64,000 nucleotides of DNA from Bog-756 sp963812525 (GTDB taxonomy: Bacteria; Actinomycetota; Acidimicrobiia; Acidimicrobiales; RAAP-2). The translations under genes and the position numbers were made by a program. Below the pieces are notes generated by a model that did no database searches, was not told the origin of the DNA, and saw only the letters and a list, made by a program, of their open reading frames with translations. The stretch is from contig CAWEVL010000013.1 of NCBI GenBank assembly GCA_963812525.1, forward strand, positions 1 to 64,000, in the 5' to 3' direction. Every line of letters starts with the position of its first letter. The stretch's first letter is position 1. Positions 1-7,608 of the stretch are shown here, piece after piece.

Positions 1-94
1 GATGTCCATGGAGGGGGGACGGAACGTGCGGTCGGAACTCATCGTTCACCCGGGCGCTCTACGTCGACGATCAGCCGCGGCGGGCTCCCCCGTC

Positions 95-745
95 TCATCG
101 GGCCCGGCGAGCCACGGCGTCAGGGTCGGTGATCACGATCCGACCGCGGGACAGCGTGAGCAGGCCTTCGTCCTGGGCCTGGCCGAGGACGCGGTTAACC
201 GTCTGGCGGGTGGTCCCGGCCATCGTGGCCAGGTCGTCCTGGGTCAGCGGGATGGACTGCGATGGGTGGGTGGCGTACACATCGGCGAGGTAGTGCAGGC
301 GACGCATGACCCGGGCGTCGGCGGGGAGGTAGAGGGCGTCCAGCAATGCCCGTGAGGTGGCCCGCAACCGGGAGTCGAGCATCTTGGCCACGACCATGGC
401 CACGTCGGGATGATGGTCCCAGAGCGACTTGAACTCTCGCCGGTGCAGGCGCATCGTCTCGGTCCGCTCCAGGGCCACCACCGTGGCCGACCGGACCGAC
501 CCCTCGTCGATCAGGGCCTGTTCGCCGAACACGTCCCCGGGCCGCAGGACGTCCAGCGTGACCAGGTCACCCGAGGGACCGGTGACCCGGACGGCCACGG
601 TTCCGCTGTCGATGAGATGGGCACTGTCCCCGGTCTCCCCCTCGTGGAAGACGAATCCGCCCTTGGGATACCGCTGCCGTTGACTCCGGGCCAGGAGGGC
701 CCTCCGGTCCTCCTCGGACAACGAGCTCAACAGCCGCCACTCCAC
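95..745 (-). CDS. Crp/Fnr-family transcriptional regulator
   Basis: A 216-residue protein with the usual Crp/Fnr plan. An N-terminal cyclic-nucleotide-binding-like beta barrel (about residues 8-120) contains the GDVFGEQALIDEG stretch typical of this fold. A long dimerisation helix follows, then a winged helix-turn-helix (about 165-205) with LATMAGTTRQTVNRVL as the DNA-reading part. No Cys cluster is present, so an Fnr-type iron-sulfur sensor is unlikely; the ligand cannot be told from sequence. The GTG start at 745 follows a GGGGAGG Shine-Dalgarno by about 6 nt. The upstream region to 924 holds two tandem TGTCA-N6-TGAC palindromes of the size this family binds, so autoregulation and control of the facing small ORF are plausible. 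Confidence 0.9.
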   Translation of the reverse strand: MEWRLLSSLSEEDRRALLARSQRQRYPKGGFVFHEGETGDSAHLIDSGTVAVRVTGPSGDLVTLDVLRPGDVFGEQALIDEGSVRSATVVALERTETMRLHRREFKSLWDHHPDVAMVVAKMLDSRLRATSRALLDALYLPADARVMRRLHYLADVYATHPSQSIPLTQDDLATMAGTTRQTVNRVLGQAQDEGLLTLSRGRIVITDPDAVARRAR

Positions 746-821
746 TGCTGCCTCCCCGAGCCGATCCGTCTGGAACCTGGAACCCCAGGGATCCTACCCG
801 TGGACGCCCTGGACGTCTGGG

Positions 822-860
822 TGTCATGGGCATGACGCTGACTGTGTCACCTGGCTGACA
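822..860. promoter_or_regulatory. Two tandem TGTCA-N6-TGACR palindromes, probable Crp/Fnr operators
   Basis: TGTCATGGGCATGACG (822-837) and TGTCACCTGGCTGACA (845-860) are 16-bp sites with the same 5-bp half-sites and a 6-bp spacer, with centres 23 bp apart. Half-site and spacer size match the Crp/Fnr family. They lie between the Crp/Fnr gene (starts 745, minus) and a small ORF with a strong ribosome binding site (925, plus). Binding by the neighbouring regulator is inference. Confidence 0.6.
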
Positions 861-924
861 GACGCAATCCCGCCCGAGGCGCACGATGAAAGTGTCCTAC
901 GAGTTCCCACCAAGGAGGGTCGTC

Positions 925-1092
925 ATGACCAACATTCGTCTCAGAATCGAAGACGCAATCCCCGCGGTGGGCTTCGGCTCCGCTGGCACCGCCCCCTGCT
1001 CCGGTACCACCCCCGGGAGCCGGGGACCGAGCACCACCCCGGTGGCCTACCGCATGGCCCCGGTCTCCCCGGCCAAGGTGGAGACCATCTGA
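925..1092 (+). CDS. Small 55-residue protein of unknown function
   Basis: ATG at 925 follows a near-perfect Shine-Dalgarno (AAGGAGGG, 912-919) at good spacing, stronger than that of most genes here; an in-frame ATG at 886 has none. The predicted peptide begins MTNIRLRIEDAIPAVG and then becomes rich in Gly, Ser, Thr and Pro, with one Cys. No signal peptide, membrane segment or known domain is visible. It is expressed away from the Crp/Fnr gene, with that regulator's likely operators in its promoter region, and a hairpin follows. A regulated short peptide, a modified-peptide precursor or a leader peptide are all possible. Its reality rests on the ribosome binding site and context, not on homology. 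Confidence 0.45.
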   Translation: MTNIRLRIEDAIPAVGFGSAGTAPCSGTTPGSRGPSTTPVAYRMAPVSPAKVETI

Positions 1093-1178
1093 TCGACGCC
1101 GGGGAGCCGGCGACGACCGGACTCGAGATCGTGACCTGACCGCCGACGAGGGACGGCGAGCATGTCGCCCATTCCTCC

Positions 1179-1205
1179 GGGCAGGGGCAGGCGGAGCCCC
1201 TGCCC
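1179..1205. terminator. GC-rich hairpin between convergent genes
   Basis: GGGCAGGGGC (1179-1188) and GCCCCTGCCC (1196-1205) form a perfect 10-bp stem with a 7-nt loop. It lies between the small plus-strand ORF (ends 1092) and the minus-strand kinase (ends 1226), so it could serve both. No U-run follows, as is common in actinobacteria. Confidence 0.5.
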
Positions 1206-1225
1206 CGGGGTCTACCGAACGGGGG

Positions 1226-1861
1226 TCAGGGCCACCGGATGGGCACGGGCCGTTGGGCGTCGGTGGTGTCGATGACGATGTCGGCCGCCCCTCCCGGTTG
1301 GTCCCGGTCGAGATACAGGGCGAACGCCCGGGTCCGACGGGTGGAACGGTCGGCCGTCGCCCGGTCGTCCCGACCGGCGCCCGCCGGATCGAACGCCGCT
1401 GTCTCGAGCAACACCCCGAGGCTCCAGTAGCCCCGAAGGGCCTTGCGGAGGAGGAAGGGTCCGTCCACGATGACCACGGCGTCCTCGGGGACCGGCTCTG
1501 CCGGCACGTGCACCGGATCGTCTGTCGACGGGTCTCGGATCCTCCGGACGACGGCGCGGTCGCCGTCGGTCAGGGGCTCGAGGACCAGGTGCCGGAGGGC
1601 GGCATAGTCGAAGGTGTCCTCGAAGAATCCTTCCGCGTTCTCGCTGCCCCGGCGGTCGCGGATGCGGTGGGGTTGGAGAAAGTCCTGTTCGGCGATCCGC
1701 ACCACCGGGCGGCCCCGGTCCCGGCACGCTGCGGCCAGGCGATCGGCCAGCGAGGAGCGTCCCGATCCGTCCGGACCGTCGATGGCCACGGTCACCGGCC
1801 GGGCCCGACCCAACGGGTCGAGCTCGGCGGCCAGTGCCTGGACTAGTTCGAGTGGATCCAT
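1226..1861 (-). CDS. P-loop nucleoside/uridine kinase-like protein
   Basis: A 211-residue protein starting at the ATG at 1861; the reading frame stays open far upstream but only with low-complexity sequence. The N-terminus carries a Walker A loop, GPDGSGRSS (residues 29-37), in the place expected for the uridine kinase/phosphoribulokinase superfamily. The middle has DFLQPH and FDYAALRHLVLEPL, which match the 'D-F-Y...P-D-A-F' region of uridine kinases, and VVIVDGPFLLR is a Walker B-like strand. The Walker lysine is replaced by Arg, which is unusual and may alter or abolish phosphoryl transfer. The C-terminal DIVIDTTD segment is typical of these kinases. The substrate is not determined. Confidence 0.7.
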   Translation of the reverse strand: MDPLELVQALAAELDPLGRARPVTVAIDGPDGSGRSSLADRLAAACRDRGRPVVRIAEQDFLQPHRIRDRRGSENAEGFFEDTFDYAALRHLVLEPLTDGDRAVVRRIRDPSTDDPVHVPAEPVPEDAVVIVDGPFLLRKALRGYWSLGVLLETAAFDPAGAGRDDRATADRSTRRTRAFALYLDRDQPGGAADIVIDTTDAQRPVPIRWP

Positions 1862-2150
1862 CGGTCGGCCCTCGTCGGGTTCGAATCCGCGGGCTACCGT
1901 GCCCACGGGATCGGGCGCTCCGCCATGAAGCCCCACCTGGGATTGTCCCCGATCCGGCGCACGGGCGGGGGCCAGAGGCACGAGCAGTGGTCGACCGACC
2001 ACCTCTGGCGTGCCCGGTCGGACTTGGACGGGACCGGATTCCGGCGCACCGGTCCGCCGGGTGGCTCGAGCGGGTGGCCGGCGCTCTTCGTGTCCCGACC
2101 CTGCGGTGCCGGACCCGGATCCGGACGGGTCGTTGGTAGCCGACGGCTCG

Positions 2151-2170
2151 ACCCTCACAGAACCCTCACA
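2151..2170. promoter_or_regulatory. 11-bp-spaced direct repeat ACCCTCACA
   Basis: ACCCTCACA occurs at 2151-2159 and 2162-2170, an 11-bp period typical of tandem sites for OmpR/PhoB-type response regulators. It lies 70-90 bp upstream of the secreted-protein gene starting at 2240. The rest of 1862-2239 shows no convincing gene; its open frames are low-complexity shadows. Confidence 0.4.
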
Positions 2171-2239
2171 CTTTCTGCACAGATTTTCAAGGTTTCCCTG
2201 GCACGATTGGGGTGCAGTCCCGCCCAGAAGGAGTCCAAC

Positions 2240-2671
2240 GTGTTCAAGAAGTTCGTCGCCCCCGTGGTCATCGCCGGTGTGTTGCTGGGAGGCGCCACGG
2301 CCGCCACCGCCGGGGTCGCGTCTGCCGCCGCCCCGACGACCGCCCCGGCCCCCGCCGGCCACCACGCCCTCAAGAGCTGGCTCAGGGCCCACCGCCACAA
2401 GATCCGCCAGGCGGCCCTGGCCGTCAGTGCCAAGGCCATCGGCATCTCCCCTCAGGCCCTCCGGGCCGAGCTCAAGTCGGGCAAGTCGGTGGCCCAGGTG
2501 GCCGGCGAGCACGGCGTGAGTGCCCAAACGGTGATCGGCGCGTTGGTCGACGCGGCCGACGCCCGCATCGACCAGGCCGTCACGGACCACAAGCTGTCCA
2601 CGGACCAGGCCACCAAGATCAAGGGCGCCCTGCCGGCCCGGGTGGCCAAGGCCGTCAACCACGTCTTCTGA
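2240..2671 (+). CDS. Secreted small alpha-helical protein
   Basis: GTG at 2240 follows AGAAGGAG (2226-2233). The product has 143 residues: a basic start, a hydrophobic segment (VAPVVIAGVLLGG) and an Ala-rich cleavage region ending near ASAAAP, a good Sec signal peptide. The mature part starts with a Pro/Ala stretch and then carries helices with the pattern GISPQALRAELKSGKSVAQV followed by GVSAQTV, seen in many small exported actinobacterial proteins that resemble a helix-turn-helix but are outside the cell. The function is unknown. It is monocistronic: a direct-repeat operator candidate lies upstream and two hairpins follow directly. Confidence 0.75.
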   Translation: MFKKFVAPVVIAGVLLGGATAATAGVASAAAPTTAPAPAGHHALKSWLRAHRHKIRQAALAVSAKAIGISPQALRAELKSGKSVAQVAGEHGVSAQTVIGALVDAADARIDQAVTDHKLSTDQATKIKGALPARVAKAVNHVF

Positions 2672-2680
2672 GCACCTCCC

Positions 2681-2703
2681 CCGCCCCGGCTGAACCGGGG
2701 CGG
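2681..2703 (+). terminator. Hairpin after the secreted-protein gene
   Basis: CCGCCCCGG (2681-2689) and CCGGGGCGG (2695-2703) make a perfect 9-bp stem with a 5-nt loop, 10 nt after the stop codon at 2671. Confidence 0.65.
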
Positions 2704-2719
2704 GACTCGGGTGGTCGAC

Positions 2720-2753
2720 CCGGGCGCGGGCCCCTCGCCGGGCCCGCGCCCGG
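2720..2753. terminator. Second, 14-bp GC hairpin next to a start site
   Basis: CCGGGCGCGGGCCC (2720-2733) and GGGCCCGCGCCCGG (2740-2753) pair perfectly over 14 bp with a 6-nt loop. It follows the 2681-2703 hairpin and ends only 5 bp before the TACCAT hexamer (2759-2764) that probably drives the next gene. It may isolate that promoter from read-through or act as a regulator binding site. Confidence 0.5.
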
Positions 2754-2771
2754 TGCCGTACCATGATCCCC

Positions 2772-3806
2772 GTGCCCCCTGATCTGATGCCGGCGGCGAT
2801 CTATCGGGGCGATGGCCGGATCGAGGTGGACGTGGTCCCGGTGCCCGAGCCGCAACCCGGCGAGTTGCTGATCGAGGTGGCCGGGTGCGGCATCTGCGGC
2901 TCCGACCTTCACCTGGTGTTCGAACAGTACGCCCGGCCCGGGGCCATCCTCGGTCACGAGTGGTCGGGCACCGTGGTGGCGGGCAACGACGTCGGTCCCG
3001 ACCGCCCCCTGGGCACCCGGGTGGTGGGAAACCCATCCCCGGGTTGCGGGGTCTGCCGCCCGTGCCGCCGCGGCCGTCCCTCGGTCTGCCTCCGCCGGGA
3101 GACCTCCGACATGCGGGACATGCGTGGCGCGTTCGCCCGGTATGTGGTGGTGCCGGCGGCCCATACCCTCGTCATCCCCGACTCGCTGGACATGCGGGCC
3201 GCCGTCCTGGCCGAGCCTACGGCCATCGCCCACCACGCCGTGGAGCTCGCCGGCATCGAGCCCGACGACCGGGTCCTGGTCACCGGGGCGGGACCCATGG
3301 GTCTGCTGATCGTGTCGGTGCTCCGGGCCCGGGGGGTCCGGGACATCACCGTCAGCGAGCCCTCTGACCTCCGTGGCCGGCGGGCCGCCGCGGTGGGCGC
3401 CGCCCGGACCGTCCGACCCGAGGAGCTGGGCCGGCCCCGGGCCGGCGGGGTGGTGGCGGCGCCGGTCGACGTCGCCTTCGAGTGCTCGGGCAGCCCGGTG
3501 GCCGCGGCCCAGGCCCTCGATCAGCTGGACGCGGCCGGATCGCTCGTCTTCGTGGGCACCGGGCCGGCACCGGTACCGGTCAACCACAACCGGGCGATCA
3601 TCCTCGAGCTCGAGGTGCTCGGGGCCTACAACTACAGTGCCGAGGGCTTCCGTCCGGCCCTGGACCTGCTGTCCGGCGGGGCCGTGCCGCTGGACCTGCT
3701 CCTCGAGCCGGAGGACGTGCCGCTCGTCGGCGTGATGGACGCCATGGAGCGCCTGTCCCGCGGTGAGATCCCGGCCAAGGTGCTCGTCAACCCGCAGGCA
3801 CGCTGA
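2772..3806 (+). CDS. Zinc-dependent medium-chain alcohol dehydrogenase
   Basis: A 344-residue MDR-family dehydrogenase. The catalytic zinc region GCGICGSDLH and GHEWSG is present. The structural-zinc loop has the four Cys in order (CGVCRPCRRGRPSVC), and the Rossmann fold shows VTGAGPMGLL. It should oxidise or reduce an alcohol/aldehyde or polyol with NAD(P); the substrate is not predictable. I chose GTG 2772 because TACCAT (2759-2764) ends 7 nt before it, a leaderless signature; ATG 2763 would lie inside that hexamer. The VOC-family gene begins 3 nt after its stop, so the two are probably co-transcribed. Confidence 0.85.
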   Translation: MPPDLMPAAIYRGDGRIEVDVVPVPEPQPGELLIEVAGCGICGSDLHLVFEQYARPGAILGHEWSGTVVAGNDVGPDRPLGTRVVGNPSPGCGVCRPCRRGRPSVCLRRETSDMRDMRGAFARYVVVPAAHTLVIPDSLDMRAAVLAEPTAIAHHAVELAGIEPDDRVLVTGAGPMGLLIVSVLRARGVRDITVSEPSDLRGRRAAAVGAARTVRPEELGRPRAGGVVAAPVDVAFECSGSPVAAAQALDQLDAAGSLVFVGTGPAPVPVNHNRAIILELEVLGAYNYSAEGFRPALDLLSGGAVPLDLLLEPEDVPLVGVMDAMERLSRGEIPAKVLVNPQAR

Positions 3807-3808
3807 CC

Positions 3809-4264
3809 GTGACCGAGAGCCGCCGCCCGGTCATCAACCACGTCGCCATCACGGTGGATGCTGCGGTGTTGGACGAGGTCGGACGGGCTGCGCTGCTCGA
3901 TTTCTTCGGCCGGGTGTTCGGCTGGACGGAAGGGGACAACAGCACCGAGCAGGGGAACCCCCTCATCCTCTACACCGGCGAGCTGCGCCAGTTCCTCTAC
4001 CTGCTCCCGGGCTCCGACGAATTCCTGCGGGCGCCCCGTCTCGACCACTTCGGCCTGGAGGTCGCCTCGCGCCACGAACTGGTCGACATCCTGGAGCGGG
4101 CCAAGGACTACCAGAAGCGGGACGACCGGGTCACCATCATCGACCTCGACGAGAGGATCACCCACGGCCCCACCGCCGACTACACACTGACCAACGCCTA
4201 CATCGGCTTCCTGATCCCTCTGATGATCGAGCTCCAACACATCGCCGAGCGGCCCACCGGCTGA
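3809..4264 (+). CDS. VOC (glyoxalase/dioxygenase-like) family protein
   Basis: A 151-residue protein with a GTG start 3 nt after the alcohol dehydrogenase stop. The beta-strand/helix order of a vicinal-oxygen-chelate module is visible: INHVAITV at the start, a helix with LLDFFGRVFGWTE, then LDHFGLEVASRHELVDIL. The two His in NHVAI and LDHFGLEV are where metal ligands fall in glyoxalase-type folds. A full metalloenzyme usually needs two such modules or a dimer, and the substrate is unknown. Translational coupling with the upstream dehydrogenase suggests a shared pathway. Confidence 0.75.
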   Translation: MTESRRPVINHVAITVDAAVLDEVGRAALLDFFGRVFGWTEGDNSTEQGNPLILYTGELRQFLYLLPGSDEFLRAPRLDHFGLEVASRHELVDILERAKDYQKRDDRVTIIDLDERITHGPTADYTLTNAYIGFLIPLMIELQHIAERPTG

Positions 4265-4400
4265 CCCGGGCCGGAGCCGCCCGGCCACCGGAAGTGGAGG
4301 GCCACCTTGACGGGTGCGCATGGCGCCTCCCCCAGCTCCGGGCTCCCCCCGGCCAGGACGGCCTCACCGCGCCGGCTGGCGGATCGGCTGAGCCCGTGGG

Positions 4401-5282
4401 TCAGCGGATCAGTAGGGCCAGGGCCAGGCCTACGGGAAGGAACGGCCATCCCCGGCGGACGGCGATCATCACCAGACCCGACCGGTAGCCGTAGAGCACC
4501 GCCTGTTGGGGGGGATTGAAGGCCGGCGGGCCGAAGGCCGACAGGACGGCGACGACGGCCACGGCGGTGGACCCGGTGACGATCGCCGTCACGGCCAGGT
4601 AGACGACGCGGATCACCGTCAGCAGGATCCAACGGTGGCTCTCGGCCGCGGTACGGGTCACCTCGGCGTTGTGGGGGTGGAAGACCGACCCGGTGTACAG
4701 GGCGGCCCCGACGAAGGCCAGCAGGGGACCGGCGACCGTCAGCACCCAGTGCGAGGCCGCCGGTGCCGGTCCACTCAGGTGCAGCAGCAGACCCACCCCC
4801 ACCGCCATCAGCATGGACTGGTCGAGCCAACTGGTCGAGTGCCGCTGGGGGAAGGGGGCATCCCGGCGCATCAGGTGGATGCAGACGGCGTTGGGGATGG
4901 CGTAGACGGCGTTGGTCAACGCCGCGACGAGACTGGCCGGGGGCCCGACCAGGGCACCGCCGATGGGGAGGACCCAGAAGGTGGAGTTGGGGAAGACCGC
5001 CCACCCCTCCAGCTGGGACAGGCCGATGCTGCGCCGGCCCCGGACCAGATAGGACGCACCGAGCAGGATGCCGCCCACTCCGGCGATGACGATGGGCGCC
5101 ACGATCTGGTGGGGGGAGGTCAGGCGCCACGCCGAGAACAGACCGAGCAGCGCCGCGGTGGCCACCAGCTGGATCCGGAGGTACACCGGCCAGCCTCGAC
5201 GCAGACGGGGACCGCTCCGGTGCACCACCAGGCCGGTGAGCGCGCCGACGGCGTAGGCGACGAAGGTGATGGCCAGGCTCAA
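4401..5282 (-). CDS. Multi-pass membrane protein, AEC-permease-like
   Basis: About 293 residues with roughly nine or ten hydrophobic segments. The first begins at the start (SLAITFVAYAVGALTGLVV), then a conserved-looking central part, FPNSTFWVLPIGGALVGP, which resembles the asparagine-containing broken helix of auxin-efflux-carrier (AEC) family transporters. The reading frame stays open far upstream but is not membrane-like there, so I place the start at the TTG at 5282; no clear Shine-Dalgarno is seen. It is divergent from the alpha/beta hydrolase at 5400, separated by 117 bp. The family call is tentative; 'integral membrane transporter-like' is safe. Confidence 0.6.
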   Translation of the reverse strand: MSLAITFVAYAVGALTGLVVHRSGPRLRRGWPVYLRIQLVATAALLGLFSAWRLTSPHQIVAPIVIAGVGGILLGASYLVRGRRSIGLSQLEGWAVFPNSTFWVLPIGGALVGPPASLVAALTNAVYAIPNAVCIHLMRRDAPFPQRHSTSWLDQSMLMAVGVGLLLHLSGPAPAASHWVLTVAGPLLAFVGAALYTGSVFHPHNAEVTRTAAESHRWILLTVIRVVYLAVTAIVTGSTAVAVVAVLSAFGPPAFNPPQQAVLYGYRSGLVMIAVRRGWPFLPVGLALALLIR

Positions 5283-5399
5283 GTGACGACAGTAACCCGC
5301 CGGTGCGGCGGCGGCGCCCGTGGTGGGGTCCGGGGTGGGCGATCCTCCACCGGCTCCGGAGGGTTTCCCCCGGCCCGCCGGCTCTGCGACCATGGGGCG

Positions 5400-6260
5400 A
5401 TGGATGCGGAACGAGTGGTGTTCGACGGCTTCGAGGGCGTGCGCCTGGTGGCCGACGCCCGGGGGGATGCCGACGCCTGGCCCGTCCTCTTCCTCCATGG
5501 CGGGGGGCAGACCCGGCACGCCTGGGGCCGAACGGCGGGGATCGTGGCCGGCAACGGCTGGCGGACCGTGGCCCTCGACCTGCGCGGGCATGGCGAGAGC
5601 GACTGGGCGCCCAACGGCGACTACTCCTTCACTGCGTTCTGCGCCGACTGCGTCGCCGTGGCCGACGCCCTGGGCCGCCCACCGGTGCTGGTGGGTGCCT
5701 CCCTCGGGGGGATGTCGGCCATGCTGGCCGAGGGGACCAGCGACCGGGTGGTCTCGAGTGGCCTGGTCCTGGTGGACATCACCCCCAAGACCAACGACCA
5801 GGGGATCCAGCGGATCACCTCGTTCATGCGGTCGGGGGTGGACGGATTCGACACCCTGGAGGACGCCGCGGCCGCCATCGCCGCCTACACCCCCAATCGC
5901 GCCCGGGCGGTGAACCCCGCCGGCCTGATGAAGGTCCTGCGCCAGCGGGACGGCCGGTGGTACTGGCACTGGGACCCGTCGTTCATCTTCCAGGACCGGA
6001 CCGAGGTGGTGCCCGACCGGCTGGCCGGTCTGCTGGACGTGGCCCTGAGCAACATCCAGGTGCCCACCATGCTGGTCCACGGCCTGCTCAGTGACGTGGT
6101 CACCCAGGAAGGCGTCGACGACCTGGTGGCCCGGATCCCGGACGCCACCGTGGTGGCGGTGGACGGGGCCGCCCACATGATCGCCGGAGACCGCAACGAC
6201 GCCTTCTCCGACGCCGTGGTCACCTTCCTCGAGGCCCGGATCCGCCCGACCCTGCCCTGA
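5400..6260 (+). CDS. Alpha/beta-fold hydrolase
   Basis: A 286-residue hydrolase. Early elements are VLFLHGGGQTRHAW (oxyanion-hole HGG), LDLRGHGESDW, and the nucleophile elbow GASLGGM with Ser at its centre. Late elements are TMLVHGLLSDVV for the acid region and GAAHMIAGDRND with the catalytic His. All triad regions are present. The product is likely a small-molecule esterase, epoxide hydrolase-like or C-C hydrolase. ATG 5400 sits 6 nt after GACCAT, a possible leaderless -10. The gene is divergent from the transporter-like gene and convergent with the next gene; the 136-bp gap to 6396 holds only GC-rich partial hairpins. Confidence 0.85.
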   Translation: MDAERVVFDGFEGVRLVADARGDADAWPVLFLHGGGQTRHAWGRTAGIVAGNGWRTVALDLRGHGESDWAPNGDYSFTAFCADCVAVADALGRPPVLVGASLGGMSAMLAEGTSDRVVSSGLVLVDITPKTNDQGIQRITSFMRSGVDGFDTLEDAAAAIAAYTPNRARAVNPAGLMKVLRQRDGRWYWHWDPSFIFQDRTEVVPDRLAGLLDVALSNIQVPTMLVHGLLSDVVTQEGVDDLVARIPDATVVAVDGAAHMIAGDRNDAFSDAVVTFLEARIRPTLP

Positions 6261-6396
6261 GTCTGCGGGAACTGGCACCGGTCAGCCCACGGTGGCCTCG
6301 TCCTGGAGGTGGTGGCCGAGCCAGGATGGGGGACGCGGCGTCTCCCCGGAGCGAGGGGTGCCCGCCGCCGGTCTCCCGCCCGATGACCCGTGCCAC

Positions 6397-7452
6397 TCAG
6401 CGAAGGTGGGGGGCGGCGCGTCCGGTGTAGGAGGGAAGGTCGAGATAGGTGCGGATGCCGGGCGCGGCGGCGACCACGGCCGGAATCGAGCTCACGCAGT
6501 GGGTGGCGGTGGCCACCACCCCCGGGTTGCGCTCCAGGCCGGCCTCGATGGACGCCGGGTGCCAGCCGCGGAAGGTCACCCGGGCGGACGGGTCGCCGGT
6601 CACCTCCACCTCGAACCGCTCGCCCTCGGGCCCGAAGGTCCAGGCCGGGTCCAGGTGGTCCTGGCCCATGAACCAGTTGGTCCGGACGGTGATGACAGGG
6701 GTGCCGCGGACGCTGGCCTCCCAACAGAACTTCTGGGCGGCGATGCGTCCCGGCTGGATGGGCCCGACGGGTGAGCCGATGGGTGCGGTGGCCACCGCCA
6801 CCTCGTGGCGCACGGCCAGCTCGGCATCGAGGGCGAAGCCCAGGGCGTGGGCGACCATGGCCACGGACTGACCGAATCCGTCACCCAGGATGGCCGGCAT
6901 CATGCTGGAGGCCGCCTCCTCGGGGGTCTTGCCGAAGAGCATGATGTCGCCCACGACCCCCGGGGCCCCGTAGCTGCGGATGTCCGAGAACTCCTCGGCC
7001 CGGACGTGGGTGATGGACTGGGACAGGGCGGAGACGGTCAGCGGGAAGCGCTCGGTGATCCCCCCGGGGTGGATCCCGGTGCCGTGGACGCTCGACCCGC
7101 CCTCCCGGCAGGCCGCCTCGATGCGGCCCTCGTCGCGGCCCCCGGGGAAGAACCAATTGAGCGGGGTGACGACGTTCTTGCCCGAGGCCAGCAGCCGCGC
7201 CACCACGGCCGGGTCGGCCATGATCGGCGAGTAGACGACGCACTCGGCGTCCAGGCCGACCAGCCGGTCGACATCGGTGGTGGCCACCACTCCGAGCGGC
7301 TCGAGCCCACAGAGTGCACCGACGTCCCGTCCGGCCTTCTCAGGGCTGTGGACCCAGCACCCCACCAGCTCCAGCTCGGGATGGGCCACGATGCCGGCCA
7401 CCGCGGCCCGTCCCACCCCACCGGTGGCCCACTGGATGACCCGGATCGCCAT
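6397..7452 (-). CDS. NAD(P)-dependent dehydrogenase, dihydrodipicolinate-reductase-like
   Basis: A 351-residue protein. The N-terminus MAIRVIQWATGGVGRAAV is a Rossmann nucleotide-binding loop, followed by ELELVGCWVHSPEKAGRDVG and CVVYSPIMAD as in DapB-like oxidoreductases. The central/C-terminal part holds the dimer and substrate domain (GTGIHPGGITERFP). Homologues of this group include 2,4-diaminopentanoate dehydrogenase-type enzymes, many of unknown substrate. It is longer than DapB (about 250-270 residues) and lacks the lysine-pathway context, so it is not called dapB. The divergent GlxA gene starts 156 bp away. Confidence 0.8.
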   Translation of the reverse strand: MAIRVIQWATGGVGRAAVAGIVAHPELELVGCWVHSPEKAGRDVGALCGLEPLGVVATTDVDRLVGLDAECVVYSPIMADPAVVARLLASGKNVVTPLNWFFPGGRDEGRIEAACREGGSSVHGTGIHPGGITERFPLTVSALSQSITHVRAEEFSDIRSYGAPGVVGDIMLFGKTPEEAASSMMPAILGDGFGQSVAMVAHALGFALDAELAVRHEVAVATAPIGSPVGPIQPGRIAAQKFCWEASVRGTPVITVRTNWFMGQDHLDPAWTFGPEGERFEVEVTGDPSARVTFRGWHPASIEAGLERNPGVVATATHCVSSIPAVVAAAPGIRTYLDLPSYTGRAAPHLR

Positions 7453-7574
7453 GGAGGTCCTCCTGTTCGCTCCCTCGGCACCTGACGGCGTCGGCTCCTC
7501 AGACTAGGAGGCCGTACCGACGGGGTCGGCCCCCGACGGATCCCGATGGCCTAATAAGTGGGGATTGTGTCATT

Positions 7575-7588
7575 GACGCCATGGCGTC
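7575..7588. promoter_or_regulatory. 14-bp palindrome upstream of glxA-like gene
   Basis: GACGCCATGGCGTC is a perfect palindrome 20 bp before the chosen start of the GlxA-type regulator and in the divergent gap with the DapB-like gene. It is a candidate operator; no factor can be named from sequence. Confidence 0.35.
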
Positions 7589-7608
7589 GATCGTTCAGGC
7601 TGGCCTCC

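Noticed and set aside
1870..1900. GGTTCGAATCC, resembling a tRNA T-loop
   Set aside because: The flanking bases do not pair as a T-stem and no acceptor or anticodon arm can be drawn; it overlaps the start of the kinase gene.
2763..2771. ATG 2763 as start of the alcohol dehydrogenase
   Set aside because: It overlaps the TACCAT hexamer that best fits a -10 element for GTG 2772, and there is no Shine-Dalgarno.
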